NCBI RefSeq assembly: GCF_023715885.1
Contig: NZ_JAMBOY010000001.1
Span: 1-64,000 of the forward strand
Length of the DNA stretch: 64,000 bases
Direction: 5' to 3'
From: Microbacterium hydrocarbonoxydans
Lineage (GTDB): Bacteria; Actinomycetota; Actinomycetes; Actinomycetales; Microbacteriaceae
Shown here: positions 45,296-52,805 of the stretch, piece after piece
Numbering within the stretch: the stretch's first letter is position 1
How the letters are laid out: each line of letters opens with the position of its first letter
Notes under the pieces: model-generated
Database searches by the model: none
Told to the model about the DNA's origin: nothing
The model's input: the letters and a program-made list of their open reading frames with translations, nothing else
Made by a program: the position numbers and the translations under genes

Positions 45296-46714
45296 ATGAG
45301 TGACTCCCCCCAGAACGACCGCACTCCCGATTTCTTCGACAAGCTCATCGAAGACGCACCTCGCGAGCAGACCGGCGGCTTCACCGCCTCGTTCCGCGGC
45401 TACGACAAGGCGGAGGTGGATGCTGCGCTCAGCGCGCTGCGCAACCAGTTGCAGCAGGCCAAGGCCGACTTGGCCGACGCCGAGGCGCGGCACGAGGACG
45501 CCGTCGAGGCACTGAAGGGCGAGGAGCGCGACGCGCGCGAAGCCCTCGAGGCCGAGCTCGCCGCCGCCAAGGCGCAGGCCGCCGACGCCGAGCAGCAGAT
45601 CACCACCCTCACCAACGAGCTCGTCGACGCCCCGCGCCCCGAGGGCGTCGAAGCCCCGTCCCGCGAGCAGTTCGAGGCGATCCTCCGCGTCGCCGAGGAG
45701 CAGGCCAACGTGCTGATCCAGAACGCCGCCGTGCAGGCCGACCGCCTCATGGCCGCGGCCCGCGAGGAGGTCACACAGCAGCGCGCCGAGGCGGACGCCG
45801 ACGTGGCCCGCATCATCGCGCAGGCCCAGCACGACGCCGACCAGGTGCGCCTGAAGATCGACACCGAGTACACGGCCCACCAGGCGACGCTCGAGCGCGA
45901 GGCCGCGCACGCCGCGGAGAAGGTGCACCAGGCATCGCAGGAGGCCACGGCCATCCGGACCGAGGCCGAGAAGGGCGCGGCTGCCCTGCGCTCGCTCGTG
46001 ACGCGGGAGACCACGCAGTTGCGCGCGGACGCCGAGCGCGAGGTGCGCGAGATGAACGCCCGCGTCCTCGAGTTCGAGGAGACCCTCACGCGCCGTCAGG
46101 ACGACGCCCAGCAGGAGTTCCTCGTCCTGCACAACCAGGCCGTCTCGCACGCCGAGCGCATCACGACCGACGCCAACGAGCAGGTCACCGCGTCGCTCGA
46201 GCACGCGCAGCGCATCTCGGCCAAGGCAGACGACTACGAGCGGCTCATGCGCTCGCAGGCCCAGACCATCGAGGCCGATGCCCAGGTCCGCGCCCGCGAC
46301 ACCCTGGATCGCGCCCGCGCCAAGTCGCAGAAGATCGTCGACTCGGTCACCCAGCACACCTCGACCGTCCTGCGCGACGCCGAAGACCACGCGCGCCAGC
46401 TGCGGTGGCAGCAGCAGCAGCTCGCCAGCTTCATGGCCGAGGTGCGCGAGCTCATCCGCCCGGACGGCATCTTCAGCGACGAGCAGTCCGCCCCGGCGAC
46501 ACCCAGCGCGGGGACGGCTCTCGCAGACGACGAGGCGGACGACACGTCCGACGACGTCGTCGCGGCTGAGCTCGTCGCCGAGGCGCCGGAGCCCGTCGAG
46601 GAGTTCCGCGGCGATGAGGCGCTGGACGACGAGATCCTCGACGAGGACGACGCGACGATCGACGGCAAGATCACGATCGAGGTCGTCGAGGCCGACGAGA
46701 ACGCCCCGCGCTGA
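45296..46714 (+). CDS. DivIVA-like coiled-coil cell division/polarity protein
   Basis: A 472-residue, almost entirely helical protein. After an acidic N-terminus, GGFTASFRGYDKAEVDAALSALRNQL (residues 22-47) is the DivIVA-type lipid-binding and dimerising motif (FxxxFRGYDxxEVDxxL), followed by about 380 residues of heptad-like Ala/Glu/Gln repeats. The C-terminus is highly acidic (DDEADDTSDDVVAA...). It should bind curved membrane at poles or septa and organise wall growth. Likely not the essential Wag31, which is shorter. ATG 45296 has AGAAAGG upstream. Confidence 0.88.
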   Translation: MSDSPQNDRTPDFFDKLIEDAPREQTGGFTASFRGYDKAEVDAALSALRNQLQQAKADLADAEARHEDAVEALKGEERDAREALEAELAAAKAQAADAEQQITTLTNELVDAPRPEGVEAPSREQFEAILRVAEEQANVLIQNAAVQADRLMAAAREEVTQQRAEADADVARIIAQAQHDADQVRLKIDTEYTAHQATLEREAAHAAEKVHQASQEATAIRTEAEKGAAALRSLVTRETTQLRADAEREVREMNARVLEFEETLTRRQDDAQQEFLVLHNQAVSHAERITTDANEQVTASLEHAQRISAKADDYERLMRSQAQTIEADAQVRARDTLDRARAKSQKIVDSVTQHTSTVLRDAEDHARQLRWQQQQLASFMAEVRELIRPDGIFSDEQSAPATPSAGTALADDEADDTSDDVVAAELVAEAPEPVEEFRGDEALDDEILDEDDATIDGKITIEVVEADENAPR

Positions 46715-46769
46715 TCTTCCGACGCATCGGGCACTATCGCGGAGCCGTCTGTAGCGGCAGTCTGGACGG

Positions 46770-47657
46770 ATGACAGACAGCGTGGTCGAGGTTCGCGACC
46801 TCCGCAAGGCCTATGGCGCGTTCACGGCGGTCGACGGAATCACCTTCGACATAGACCGCGGGGAGACGTTCGCGCTCCTCGGGCCGAACGGCGCGGGCAA
46901 GTCGACGACGATCGAGATCCTCGAGGGCTACCGGCACCGCACCTCCGGCGAGGTGCGGGTGCTCGGTGTCGATCCGCAGCGCGGCGGCCTGAGCTGGAAG
47001 GCCCGCCTCGGCATCGTGCTGCAGTCATCCGGCGAGGCAGGCAACTTCACCGTTCGCGAACTCCTCACCGAGTTCGCCGGCTACTACCCCGATCCGCGTT
47101 CGGTGGACGAGGTGGTCGCGGCGGTCGGCCTCGAACAGAAGCAGCGCACGAGAGCGGGTCGCCTGTCGGGCGGCCAGCGGCGGCGCCTCGACGTGGCCCT
47201 GGGCATCATCGGGCGCCCTGAGCTTCTCTTCCTCGATGAGCCCACGACCGGATTCGATCCGGAGGCGCGGCGGCAGTTCTGGGAGCTCATCCGCTCGCTC
47301 AAGGCCGAGGGCACCAGCATCCTGCTCACGACCCATTACCTCGACGAGGCCGCGCAGCTCGGCGACCGCGCCGCCGTCATCGCGAACGGCCGCATCGCCG
47401 ACATCGGGCCGATCGACGAGATCGGCGGAGCGGAGGCGCGCATCCCCGCCGTCCGCTGGATCGACGACGACGGCATCCGTCGCGAGGAGCGCACGCACTC
47501 CCCCGGCGCGCTCGTCGCCGATCTGATGCGCGACGGCGGGGAGCCGCGCGACCTCGAGGTGGTGCGACCGACGCTCGAGGACGTCTACCTCGACCTCATC
47601 CTCGAGCACGGCGCCGTGGATGAACGGGCGCTGCTCGACGCGAAGGAGCAGTCATGA
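46770..47657 (+). CDS. ABC-2 type exporter, ATP-binding protein
   Basis: 295 residues. Walker A LLGPNGAGKST near residue 38, Q-loop GIVLQSSGEAGNFT, signature RLSGGQRRRLDVA, Walker B LLFLDEPTTGFD, and a DrrA-like C-terminal domain. With the next gene it forms a drug/lipid-type exporter. ATGA overlap with the permease shows coupling. CAGTCT lies 6 nt before the ATG, a weak leaderless-type -10. The substrate is unknown. Confidence 0.92.
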   Translation: MTDSVVEVRDLRKAYGAFTAVDGITFDIDRGETFALLGPNGAGKSTTIEILEGYRHRTSGEVRVLGVDPQRGGLSWKARLGIVLQSSGEAGNFTVRELLTEFAGYYPDPRSVDEVVAAVGLEQKQRTRAGRLSGGQRRRLDVALGIIGRPELLFLDEPTTGFDPEARRQFWELIRSLKAEGTSILLTTHYLDEAAQLGDRAAVIANGRIADIGPIDEIGGAEARIPAVRWIDDDGIRREERTHSPGALVADLMRDGGEPRDLEVVRPTLEDVYLDLILEHGAVDERALLDAKEQS

Positions 47658-48487
47658 CCACGTCCATTACGTCCGCTCGATTCGGGGTCGCCCGAACAGT
47701 CCGACTCGGCATCCGCCGCATCGGGTTCGAGCTGCGTCAGTACTTCCGCGCCGGAGACCAGGTGTTCTTCACCTTCCTGTTCCCGACCGTGATGTACCTC
47801 ATCTTCGCAACGGTCTTCACCGGGGACATCGGCCAGGGCGCCGATACGGTGAGCATGGCGACCTACTACCTGCCCGGACTCATCGCGGGCGGCATACTGC
47901 TCTCCGGTGTGCAGGGACTGTCGATCGAGATCGCAGTGGAGAAGAGCGACGGGACGCTGAAACGGCTCGGCAGCACGCCGATCTCCCCGGTCACCTACTT
48001 CATCGGCAAGCTCGGCGAGGTCTTCGTCACCGCGGTCCTGCAGATCGGATTGCTGATGATCGTCGCGGTTGTGCTGTACGACGTCGATCTGCCCTCGGAT
48101 GCCGAGTCCTGGGGCCGTTTCGTCTGGGTGTTCATCTTCGGCCTGCTCACCTGCGCGCTGCTCGGCATCGCGCTGTCGGCGGTTCCGCGCTCCGGCAAGA
48201 CGGCATCCGCCGTCGTCATCCCGGTCGTGCTTCTGCTGCAGTTCGTCTCGGGCGTGTACATCGCCTTCTCGACGCTGCCGGAGTGGCTGCAGAACGTCGC
48301 CGCCGCATTCCCGCTGAAATGGATCGCCCAGGGGATGCGCGCAGCGATCCTGCCGGACTCGTTCGCGTCGGCGGAGCCGGCGGGCGACTGGCAGCTCGGC
48401 GCGATCGCTCTCGCACTCGCGATCTGGCTGGCGGTCGGCCTCGTGCTGAGCCGGGCGACCTTCCGCTGGATCCGTCGGAACGGGTGA
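47654..48487 (+). CDS. ABC-2 type exporter, permease
   Basis: A 277-residue ABC-2 membrane subunit with six predicted TM helices. FELRQYFRAGDQVFFTFLFPTVMYLIFATVF (helix 1) and EKSDGTLKRLGSTPISPVTYFIGKLGEV (the conserved ABC-2 cytoplasmic helix) are diagnostic, and FVSGVYIAFSTLPEWLQNVAAAFPLKWIAQGMR is the typical extracellular re-entrant region. It pairs with the preceding ATPase and converges with the desaturase gene. Confidence 0.92.
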   Translation: MTTSITSARFGVARTVRLGIRRIGFELRQYFRAGDQVFFTFLFPTVMYLIFATVFTGDIGQGADTVSMATYYLPGLIAGGILLSGVQGLSIEIAVEKSDGTLKRLGSTPISPVTYFIGKLGEVFVTAVLQIGLLMIVAVVLYDVDLPSDAESWGRFVWVFIFGLLTCALLGIALSAVPRSGKTASAVVIPVVLLLQFVSGVYIAFSTLPEWLQNVAAAFPLKWIAQGMRAAILPDSFASAEPAGDWQLGAIALALAIWLAVGLVLSRATFRWIRRNG

Positions 48488-48506
48488 CGCCGGTGGACCG
48501 CCTCCG

Positions 48507-49538
48507 CTACGCGCGACCGAACTGCGCGGCCGCGGGGCAGTCGAAGGGATCGCGGGCGGCGAGGCCGACGCGGTTGAGGTACTCGATCACGATCGCGTAC
48601 GAGCGTCCCAGGCTCGTCTCGGTGTAGTCGACGTCGTTCGCCGCGCAGTAGTCGCGCACGATCTCCCGCGCCTTCGACAGGTGCGGCCGCGGCATGCTCG
48701 GGAACAGGTGGTGCTCCACCTGGTGGTTCAGGCCGCCCATGAGCCAGGTCACCCAGCGACCGCCGCGGATGTTGCGGGACGTGCGCACCTGCTTAGAGAA
48801 GAAGTCGAGGCGGGCGTTCGGGTCGATGATCGGCATGCCCTTGTGGTTGGGCGCGAAGGACGCGCCCATGTAGACGCCGAACACCGCCAGCTGCACGCCC
48901 ATGAAGGCGAAAGCCATACCGAGCGGGAGCAGCAGGAAGACGGGCACGAGCACCGCGGCGAAGCGCACCGCGATGAGAGCGATCTCGGTCCAGCGCCCCT
49001 TGACCTTGCGGCCGGTGGCGAGGTGCTTGATACCGAGGTAGTGGAGGTTGAGTCCCTCGAGGGTGAGCAGGGGGAAGAAGAGCCACCCCTGCTTGCGGGT
49101 GATCAGGCGTACGAGCCCCCGCGACTTCGCGGCATCCGTCTCGAGGAACGAGATCGTGTCGACCTCGATGTCGGGGTCCTTACCCACCTGGTTCGGATTG
49201 CCGTGGTGGCGCGTGTGCTTCGAATCCCACCATGCGTAGCTGATGCCGACGATGCCGGCCGCGAGGATGCGGGCCAGGCGGAAGTTCGCCGGGCCCGACG
49301 AGAGGATCTGCCGGTGCGCAGCCTCGTGCGCGAGGAAGGCGACCTGCGTGAGGATGACACCGAGCGCCGCCGCGATGAGCAGCTGGAACCAGCTGTCGCC
49401 GAGGAGGATGAACCCGGTGATCGCGCCGCCGAGCGCCGTCGCGATGCCCGCCGCCACGAGTCCGTAGAACCACGGCGTACGCTGCAGCAGCCCGGTCTCT
49501 TTGACGACCTGCGACACCTGCTTGTAGGCCTGTGCCAT
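48507..49538 (-). CDS. Membrane fatty acid desaturase (start probably 27 codons further upstream)
   Basis: 343 residues from the first ATG (49538). The three histidine boxes are complete: HEAAH near residue 71, HTRHHGNP near residue 109, and HQVEHHLFP near residue 275; four TM helices surround them. It is an acyl-CoA/acyl-lipid desaturase of the delta-9/linoleoyl type. The open frame continues 27 codons further upstream to 49619 with protein-like sequence (ISLAQVDTTSTLGPIRQTY) beginning at ATC with AGGAG 5 nt before it, while ATG 49538 has no such site. The true protein is probably 370 residues, starting at ATC. Confidence 0.9.
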   Translation of the reverse strand: MAQAYKQVSQVVKETGLLQRTPWFYGLVAAGIATALGGAITGFILLGDSWFQLLIAAALGVILTQVAFLAHEAAHRQILSSGPANFRLARILAAGIVGISYAWWDSKHTRHHGNPNQVGKDPDIEVDTISFLETDAAKSRGLVRLITRKQGWLFFPLLTLEGLNLHYLGIKHLATGRKVKGRWTEIALIAVRFAAVLVPVFLLLPLGMAFAFMGVQLAVFGVYMGASFAPNHKGMPIIDPNARLDFFSKQVRTSRNIRGGRWVTWLMGGLNHQVEHHLFPSMPRPHLSKAREIVRDYCAANDVDYTETSLGRSYAIVIEYLNRVGLAARDPFDCPAAAQFGRA

Positions 49539-49777
49539 GGGTGGGAACTCGGCGTTTCCGGAGTACGTCTGACGGATCGGTCCGAGGGTGCTGGTCGTGT
49601 CGACCTGTGCGAGGGAGATGCTGTCTCCTAACGATCGGGAGCCCTTGAGCTGTGGAAGCCAAGGGCGGATGCCGATCGCTGTCCTCAGGCTAACCCGGCC
49701 CGCATGCGGTGGTCGGCATACGACGGGCTTTCCCAGGGCACTGCCAGACCGTCTCCCAGCGCACGGTCAGAGGGCGG

Positions 49778-50077
49778 TCAGGCCCGGGCGCGGCGCGGCC
49801 TCCGACGCAGCACTCGGGGCAGAGCGAAAGGGAAGGTCGACGGACGGCGCTGGGGTGCGTTGACGCGCTCGAGCGCGTGCCGAGCTGCGTCGAGCGAGTC
49901 GAACGCGCCGAGCGCGGTGCCGCGGTGATCGTGCGTGACGTGCGCCGAGCCGTCGAATTCGACGAAGCCGGCGAACTCGCCGCCACGGGTGGCGACGTGC
50001 ACGTCGATGTCGGCCTGCTTCCAGGTCAGGGGATCGGAGGAGGAGGAGATGGCGGTCGTGCTCATGGTGATACTCAT
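49778..50077 (-). CDS. Small protein of unknown function
   Basis: 99 residues if started at ATG 50077 (95 from ATG 50065; neither has a strong ribosome-binding site). A polar N-terminus is followed by VHVATRGGEFAGFVEFDGSAHVTHDHRGTALGAFDSLDAARHALERVN, which looks like a small beta-beta-alpha domain, and a basic Arg-rich tail. No family is recognised. The 163 bp between it and the dioxygenase-like gene shows no further gene. Coding nature is supported by GC-rich third positions. Confidence 0.6.
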   Translation of the reverse strand: MSITMSTTAISSSSDPLTWKQADIDVHVATRGGEFAGFVEFDGSAHVTHDHRGTALGAFDSLDAARHALERVNAPQRRPSTFPFALPRVLRRRPRRARA

Positions 50078-50240
50078 TGCTGTGTGGCGGGCGCGCGTCA
50101 GCGCTCCGCAAGTCGTGCGATCGAGGGCGGATGCCGCGCGCGTCGATGTGCGTGGTCCGTAATGGCCCTGACCAGTGGCGCCGCAGCGGCCCAGAGGGTG
50201 GCCATGTCACACGGTGCGTCCGCCAGTCTAGCAGATAGAG

Positions 50241-51218
50241 TCACCGCGCCGGGGGCTCGCCTCCGCCGCCCGGTCCTCCGTCGCCGCCGCCCGGCCCGCC
50301 GGACGGCGCCGATCCGGCACTCGGAGCGGTGGTCGTGTCGACCGAGACGACGAGCGCGGCGGTGTACCCGGCATCCGCGTCTCCGGTGATCGTCGCGAGC
50401 TGCAGCGCGGCGGAATCGTCGCCGAAGACGTTGTCGCTCGCGAGGCTCGTCTGCGCCAGGTTCTGCGCGGAGCCGTCGTACCGCGCGTCCGCGTAGACCG
50501 TGGAGCATGTCTCCTCCGGCAAGGCCATCTGGGAGGTCGCGATGGCGTTCGCGGAGTCGGTGATGGAGTCGACGTCGGGATACACCTCGAAGTGGATGTG
50601 CGGCCAGCGGCCCGAGTAGCACCCCGGGAAGATCGACGAGAACGACACCCACCCGTCGGCATCCGTCACCTGGACTCCGCGCAGGTAGTCGACGTCCTCG
50701 AGGCCCGACGAGTACATCGAGTACTCGCCCTGGGCGGTGCAGTGCCACGCGTAGACCGCGACGCCCGCGAAGGGGACTCCGCCGTTCGCCCGGTCGAGGA
50801 TCTGGAACCGAACGGTCAGCGGGATGCCGTCGGCCGTCGCCGATCCGTCGATCGAGGATCTGATGTCCTGGCGGACGATGCCCGACTCCTCGAGCACGTC
50901 CGGTCCGTTCGAGCCGTCGCCCGGATACGGCCCCGCCGTCTCGTCGGGGATCACCCCGTCGGCGGTCCCGGCACTGGAGCCGCTGGACCCTGTCGTGGCC
51001 GTCGGGGTGGACGAGCCGCCTGTGGCTGGCGCGCAGGCGGCGAGGATGACGGCGCCGACGCCGAGGCCTGCGAGGCCCAGGACGCGGCGACGGCTCACGA
51101 GGGTGCGCAGATCGAACGCGGCGCCCTGGTCGACGACCTCCTCGTCGACGCGGTCGAGCAGTCGCCCCTCGTAGGCGGGGCCCTCAGGCGTCTGGACGGG
51201 TTCGGGGATGCGGCTCAT
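50241..51218 (-). CDS. Intradiol ring-cleavage dioxygenase-like secreted lipoprotein
   Basis: 325 residues. A cytoplasmic stretch of about 42 residues with SRRR precedes a hydrophobic segment and the lipobox LAAC (Cys near residue 62), then a Ser/Thr-rich spacer. The dioxygenase fold begins at ETAGPYPGD; the iron site is recognisable in VAVYAWHC (Tyr), GCYSGRWPHIHFEVY (Tyr, His, His). The C-terminus is Gly/Pro-rich. Classical intradiol enzymes cleave catechols in the cytoplasm; extracellular members of this group are known but their substrates are not settled. AGGAG precedes the ATG. Confidence 0.88.
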   Translation of the reverse strand: MSRIPEPVQTPEGPAYEGRLLDRVDEEVVDQGAAFDLRTLVSRRRVLGLAGLGVGAVILAACAPATGGSSTPTATTGSSGSSAGTADGVIPDETAGPYPGDGSNGPDVLEESGIVRQDIRSSIDGSATADGIPLTVRFQILDRANGGVPFAGVAVYAWHCTAQGEYSMYSSGLEDVDYLRGVQVTDADGWVSFSSIFPGCYSGRWPHIHFEVYPDVDSITDSANAIATSQMALPEETCSTVYADARYDGSAQNLAQTSLASDNVFGDDSAALQLATITGDADAGYTAALVVSVDTTTAPSAGSAPSGGPGGGDGGPGGGGEPPAR

Positions 51219-51305
51219 GTCGGGCTCCTGTAAGGGGATGGGTCGGCGATGGATCCATGCTCACGGAGGAGTCGATCAGGAGGCTATGGTGCACCTGTGG
51301 CGCGA

Positions 51306-52490
51306 CTATGAAGAGCGCTCCCCGCCCCGATGGATGACCGGCGGGCGCAAGACGAGCACCACGACGATCGACGCCATGACCGCCGCGGTGATCGCGACGG
51401 GGATCGGCAGCACCGGATCGAGCAGCACCAGCACCGCGCCGAGCGGGACGACCGTGTTCACGACGCGGTCGGCGTTGTCGCGGATCGCGACCCACCAGAT
51501 CGCGATCAGGAAGAGCGCGATCGGGATCGTCACGGTCAGGGACGCCTCGACGGTCGACAGATGACTCTCGCCCGTCAGCACGTCGAGCTCGACCTCGATG
51601 CCCGCCGAGAAGGCGGCGGCCGCAGCGAACACGAAGTAGTGGGTGTAGCCGTACCGCAGCGACCGACCGAAGGTGGTGATAGCCCGGTGGTGCGGCGGCC
51701 AGAAGTAGATCCACCACAGCGAGGCCGTCACGACGAGCGTGAGCACGGAGATCGAGATGAGCGGGACGAAGGATTCCAGCTCGCGGCTCGCATCGATGAT
51801 CGCGTTCGCGGAGGCGAGCAGGCTCTCGCCCAGAACGATCAGCGTGAACAGGCCGTAGCGTTCGGTGATGTGGTGCGGATGCCACGGAGTCTGACGCCGA
51901 TACTCCGCGAAGACCGGGATGCTGACCTCGAGAAGCGCGAACACGACGAACGCGACCAGTTGCAGCGTGCCGGACGGGATGAGCAGGAACAGCACCCAGA
52001 GCACCTGCACCGCCGCGATACCGACCGCATAGCGACGGGTCGCCCCGCGGAGATCGCCGGCTCCTCGAGAGGCGCGGAGCCACTGCGCGATCATCGCGGC
52101 GCGCATCACCACGTACCCGATCACGGGGACGGTGAAGTCGCCGTGCTCGAACGCGGCGGGCACACCGGCAGCGAGAACCAGCACCCCGCCCATCTGCACG
52201 ATCGTCGTCACGCGGTACAGCCAGTCATCGGTGTCGAAGGAGGTGGCGAACCAGGTGAAGTTCATCCACGCCCACCAGATCGCGAAGAACAGCATCGCGT
52301 ACGACGTGATGCCGTGCACGAAGTCGCCGTGGCTGAGCGCGTGATGCAGTTGCGCCGATGTGATGCTCACCGCCACGACGAAGACGAGATCGAAGAACAG
52401 CTCGAGGCTGCTCGCCGTCCGGTGCGGCTGTGCGGGGTCGCGCGGCTGCATCGGATTCAGTCGGAAGCGGTGCGTGGAGGCGGTCGTCAC
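51306..52490 (-). CDS. Low temperature requirement protein A (LtrA) family membrane protein
   Basis: 394 residues with about ten TM helices. SSLELFFDLVFVVAVSITSAQLHH is the N-terminal LtrA hallmark; WAWMNFTWFATSFDTDDWLYR, YRRQTPWHPHHITERYGLFTLIVLGESLLA and YGYTHYFVFAAAAAFSAGIE are also conserved. The function is unknown (named from a Listeria cold-growth mutant). The start GTG 52490 lies 7 nt after TATCCT (52498-52503 on the plus strand), again suggesting a leaderless message; upstream codons to 52544 lack LtrA character. Confidence 0.88.
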   Translation of the reverse strand: MTTASTHRFRLNPMQPRDPAQPHRTASSLELFFDLVFVVAVSITSAQLHHALSHGDFVHGITSYAMLFFAIWWAWMNFTWFATSFDTDDWLYRVTTIVQMGGVLVLAAGVPAAFEHGDFTVPVIGYVVMRAAMIAQWLRASRGAGDLRGATRRYAVGIAAVQVLWVLFLLIPSGTLQLVAFVVFALLEVSIPVFAEYRRQTPWHPHHITERYGLFTLIVLGESLLASANAIIDASRELESFVPLISISVLTLVVTASLWWIYFWPPHHRAITTFGRSLRYGYTHYFVFAAAAAFSAGIEVELDVLTGESHLSTVEASLTVTIPIALFLIAIWWVAIRDNADRVVNTVVPLGAVLVLLDPVLPIPVAITAAVMASIVVVLVLRPPVIHRGGERSS

Positions 52491-52590
52491 GCCGGTCAGG
52501 ATATCCCCGCCCGCGTCGGCGTTACGAGATGACTGAAAATTCATTCATCCAATCGGCGGAAATATCTTCCACTGAGGGCGACCGATCCGC

Positions 52591-52596
52591 TAGAGT
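52591..52596 (+). promoter_or_regulatory. Candidate -10 of the polysaccharide cluster
   Basis: TAGAGT with a poor -35 (TTCCAC, 18 bp upstream). The same TAGAGT in a similar context (GCTAGAGT then ATCGA) recurs at 57334 before the Wzz/Wzc-type gene. A transcript from here would have a leader of about 200 nt before ATG 52806. Confidence 0.4.
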
Positions 52597-52627
52597 GATC
52601 GAAGTCTGCAGCTCCTGCTGTACGCCT

Positions 52628-52731
52628 GCACCGTGTGGGACGGTGCGAGCACTCCCGTGATGTGGGATCACGGTTCGCGGCAGGACCCGAGGGGTCGGGT
52701 GTGCAGACGATGCTGGGGACGTGGGGTCCCC
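52628..52731 (+). ncRNA. Candidate structured 5' leader with repeated GTGGG-loop hairpins
   Basis: Three perfect hairpins share the pentaloop GTGGG but have different stems: GCACCGT/ACGGTGC (52628-52646), CCGTGAT/ATCACGG (52655-52673) and GGGGAC/GTCCCC (52715-52731). A fourth hairpin, GACCC-GAG-GGGTC (52684-52696), lies between. Stem sequence that varies while pairing is kept, with a constant loop, points to RNA structure. The region is just upstream of the sugar transferase that starts the polysaccharide operon. I do not recognise a known riboswitch. The same strand is also open in the transferase frame, so an N-terminal extension cannot be excluded. Confidence 0.5.
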
Positions 52732-52770
52732 GGTCTGGGGAACACTGGGGAAAACATGTCGCACTGGGGA
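52713..52770 (+). repeat. Four direct copies of CTGGGGA before the sugar transferase gene
   Basis: The heptamer CTGGGGA starts at 52713, 52735, 52745 and 52764, spacings of 22, 10 and 19 bp, close to multiples of one helical turn. The first copy overlaps the last GTGGG-loop hairpin. They could be binding sites for a regulator on one face of the DNA or repeated motifs in the RNA. Confidence 0.5.
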
Positions 52771-52805
52771 TATCTGCGTACATTCACGGCTCACGAGGCC
52801 TCGGC

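Noticed and set aside
44903-46807. A minus-strand frame of 634 codons antisense to the DivIVA-like gene
   Set aside because: Repetitive coding of the coiled coil produces an open complement (strings of L/G/V/R); there is no start signal and no domain.
50078-50240. A gene between the small protein and the dioxygenase-like lipoprotein
   Set aside because: The open frames here are antisense shadows of the dioxygenase gene and no separate start or domain is visible.
52635-52805. N-terminal extension of the sugar transferase by 57 residues
   Set aside because: The added sequence (GSRFAAGPEGSG...) has no resemblance to the family start and would encode the hairpin region; ATG 52806 is adopted, with doubt noted.
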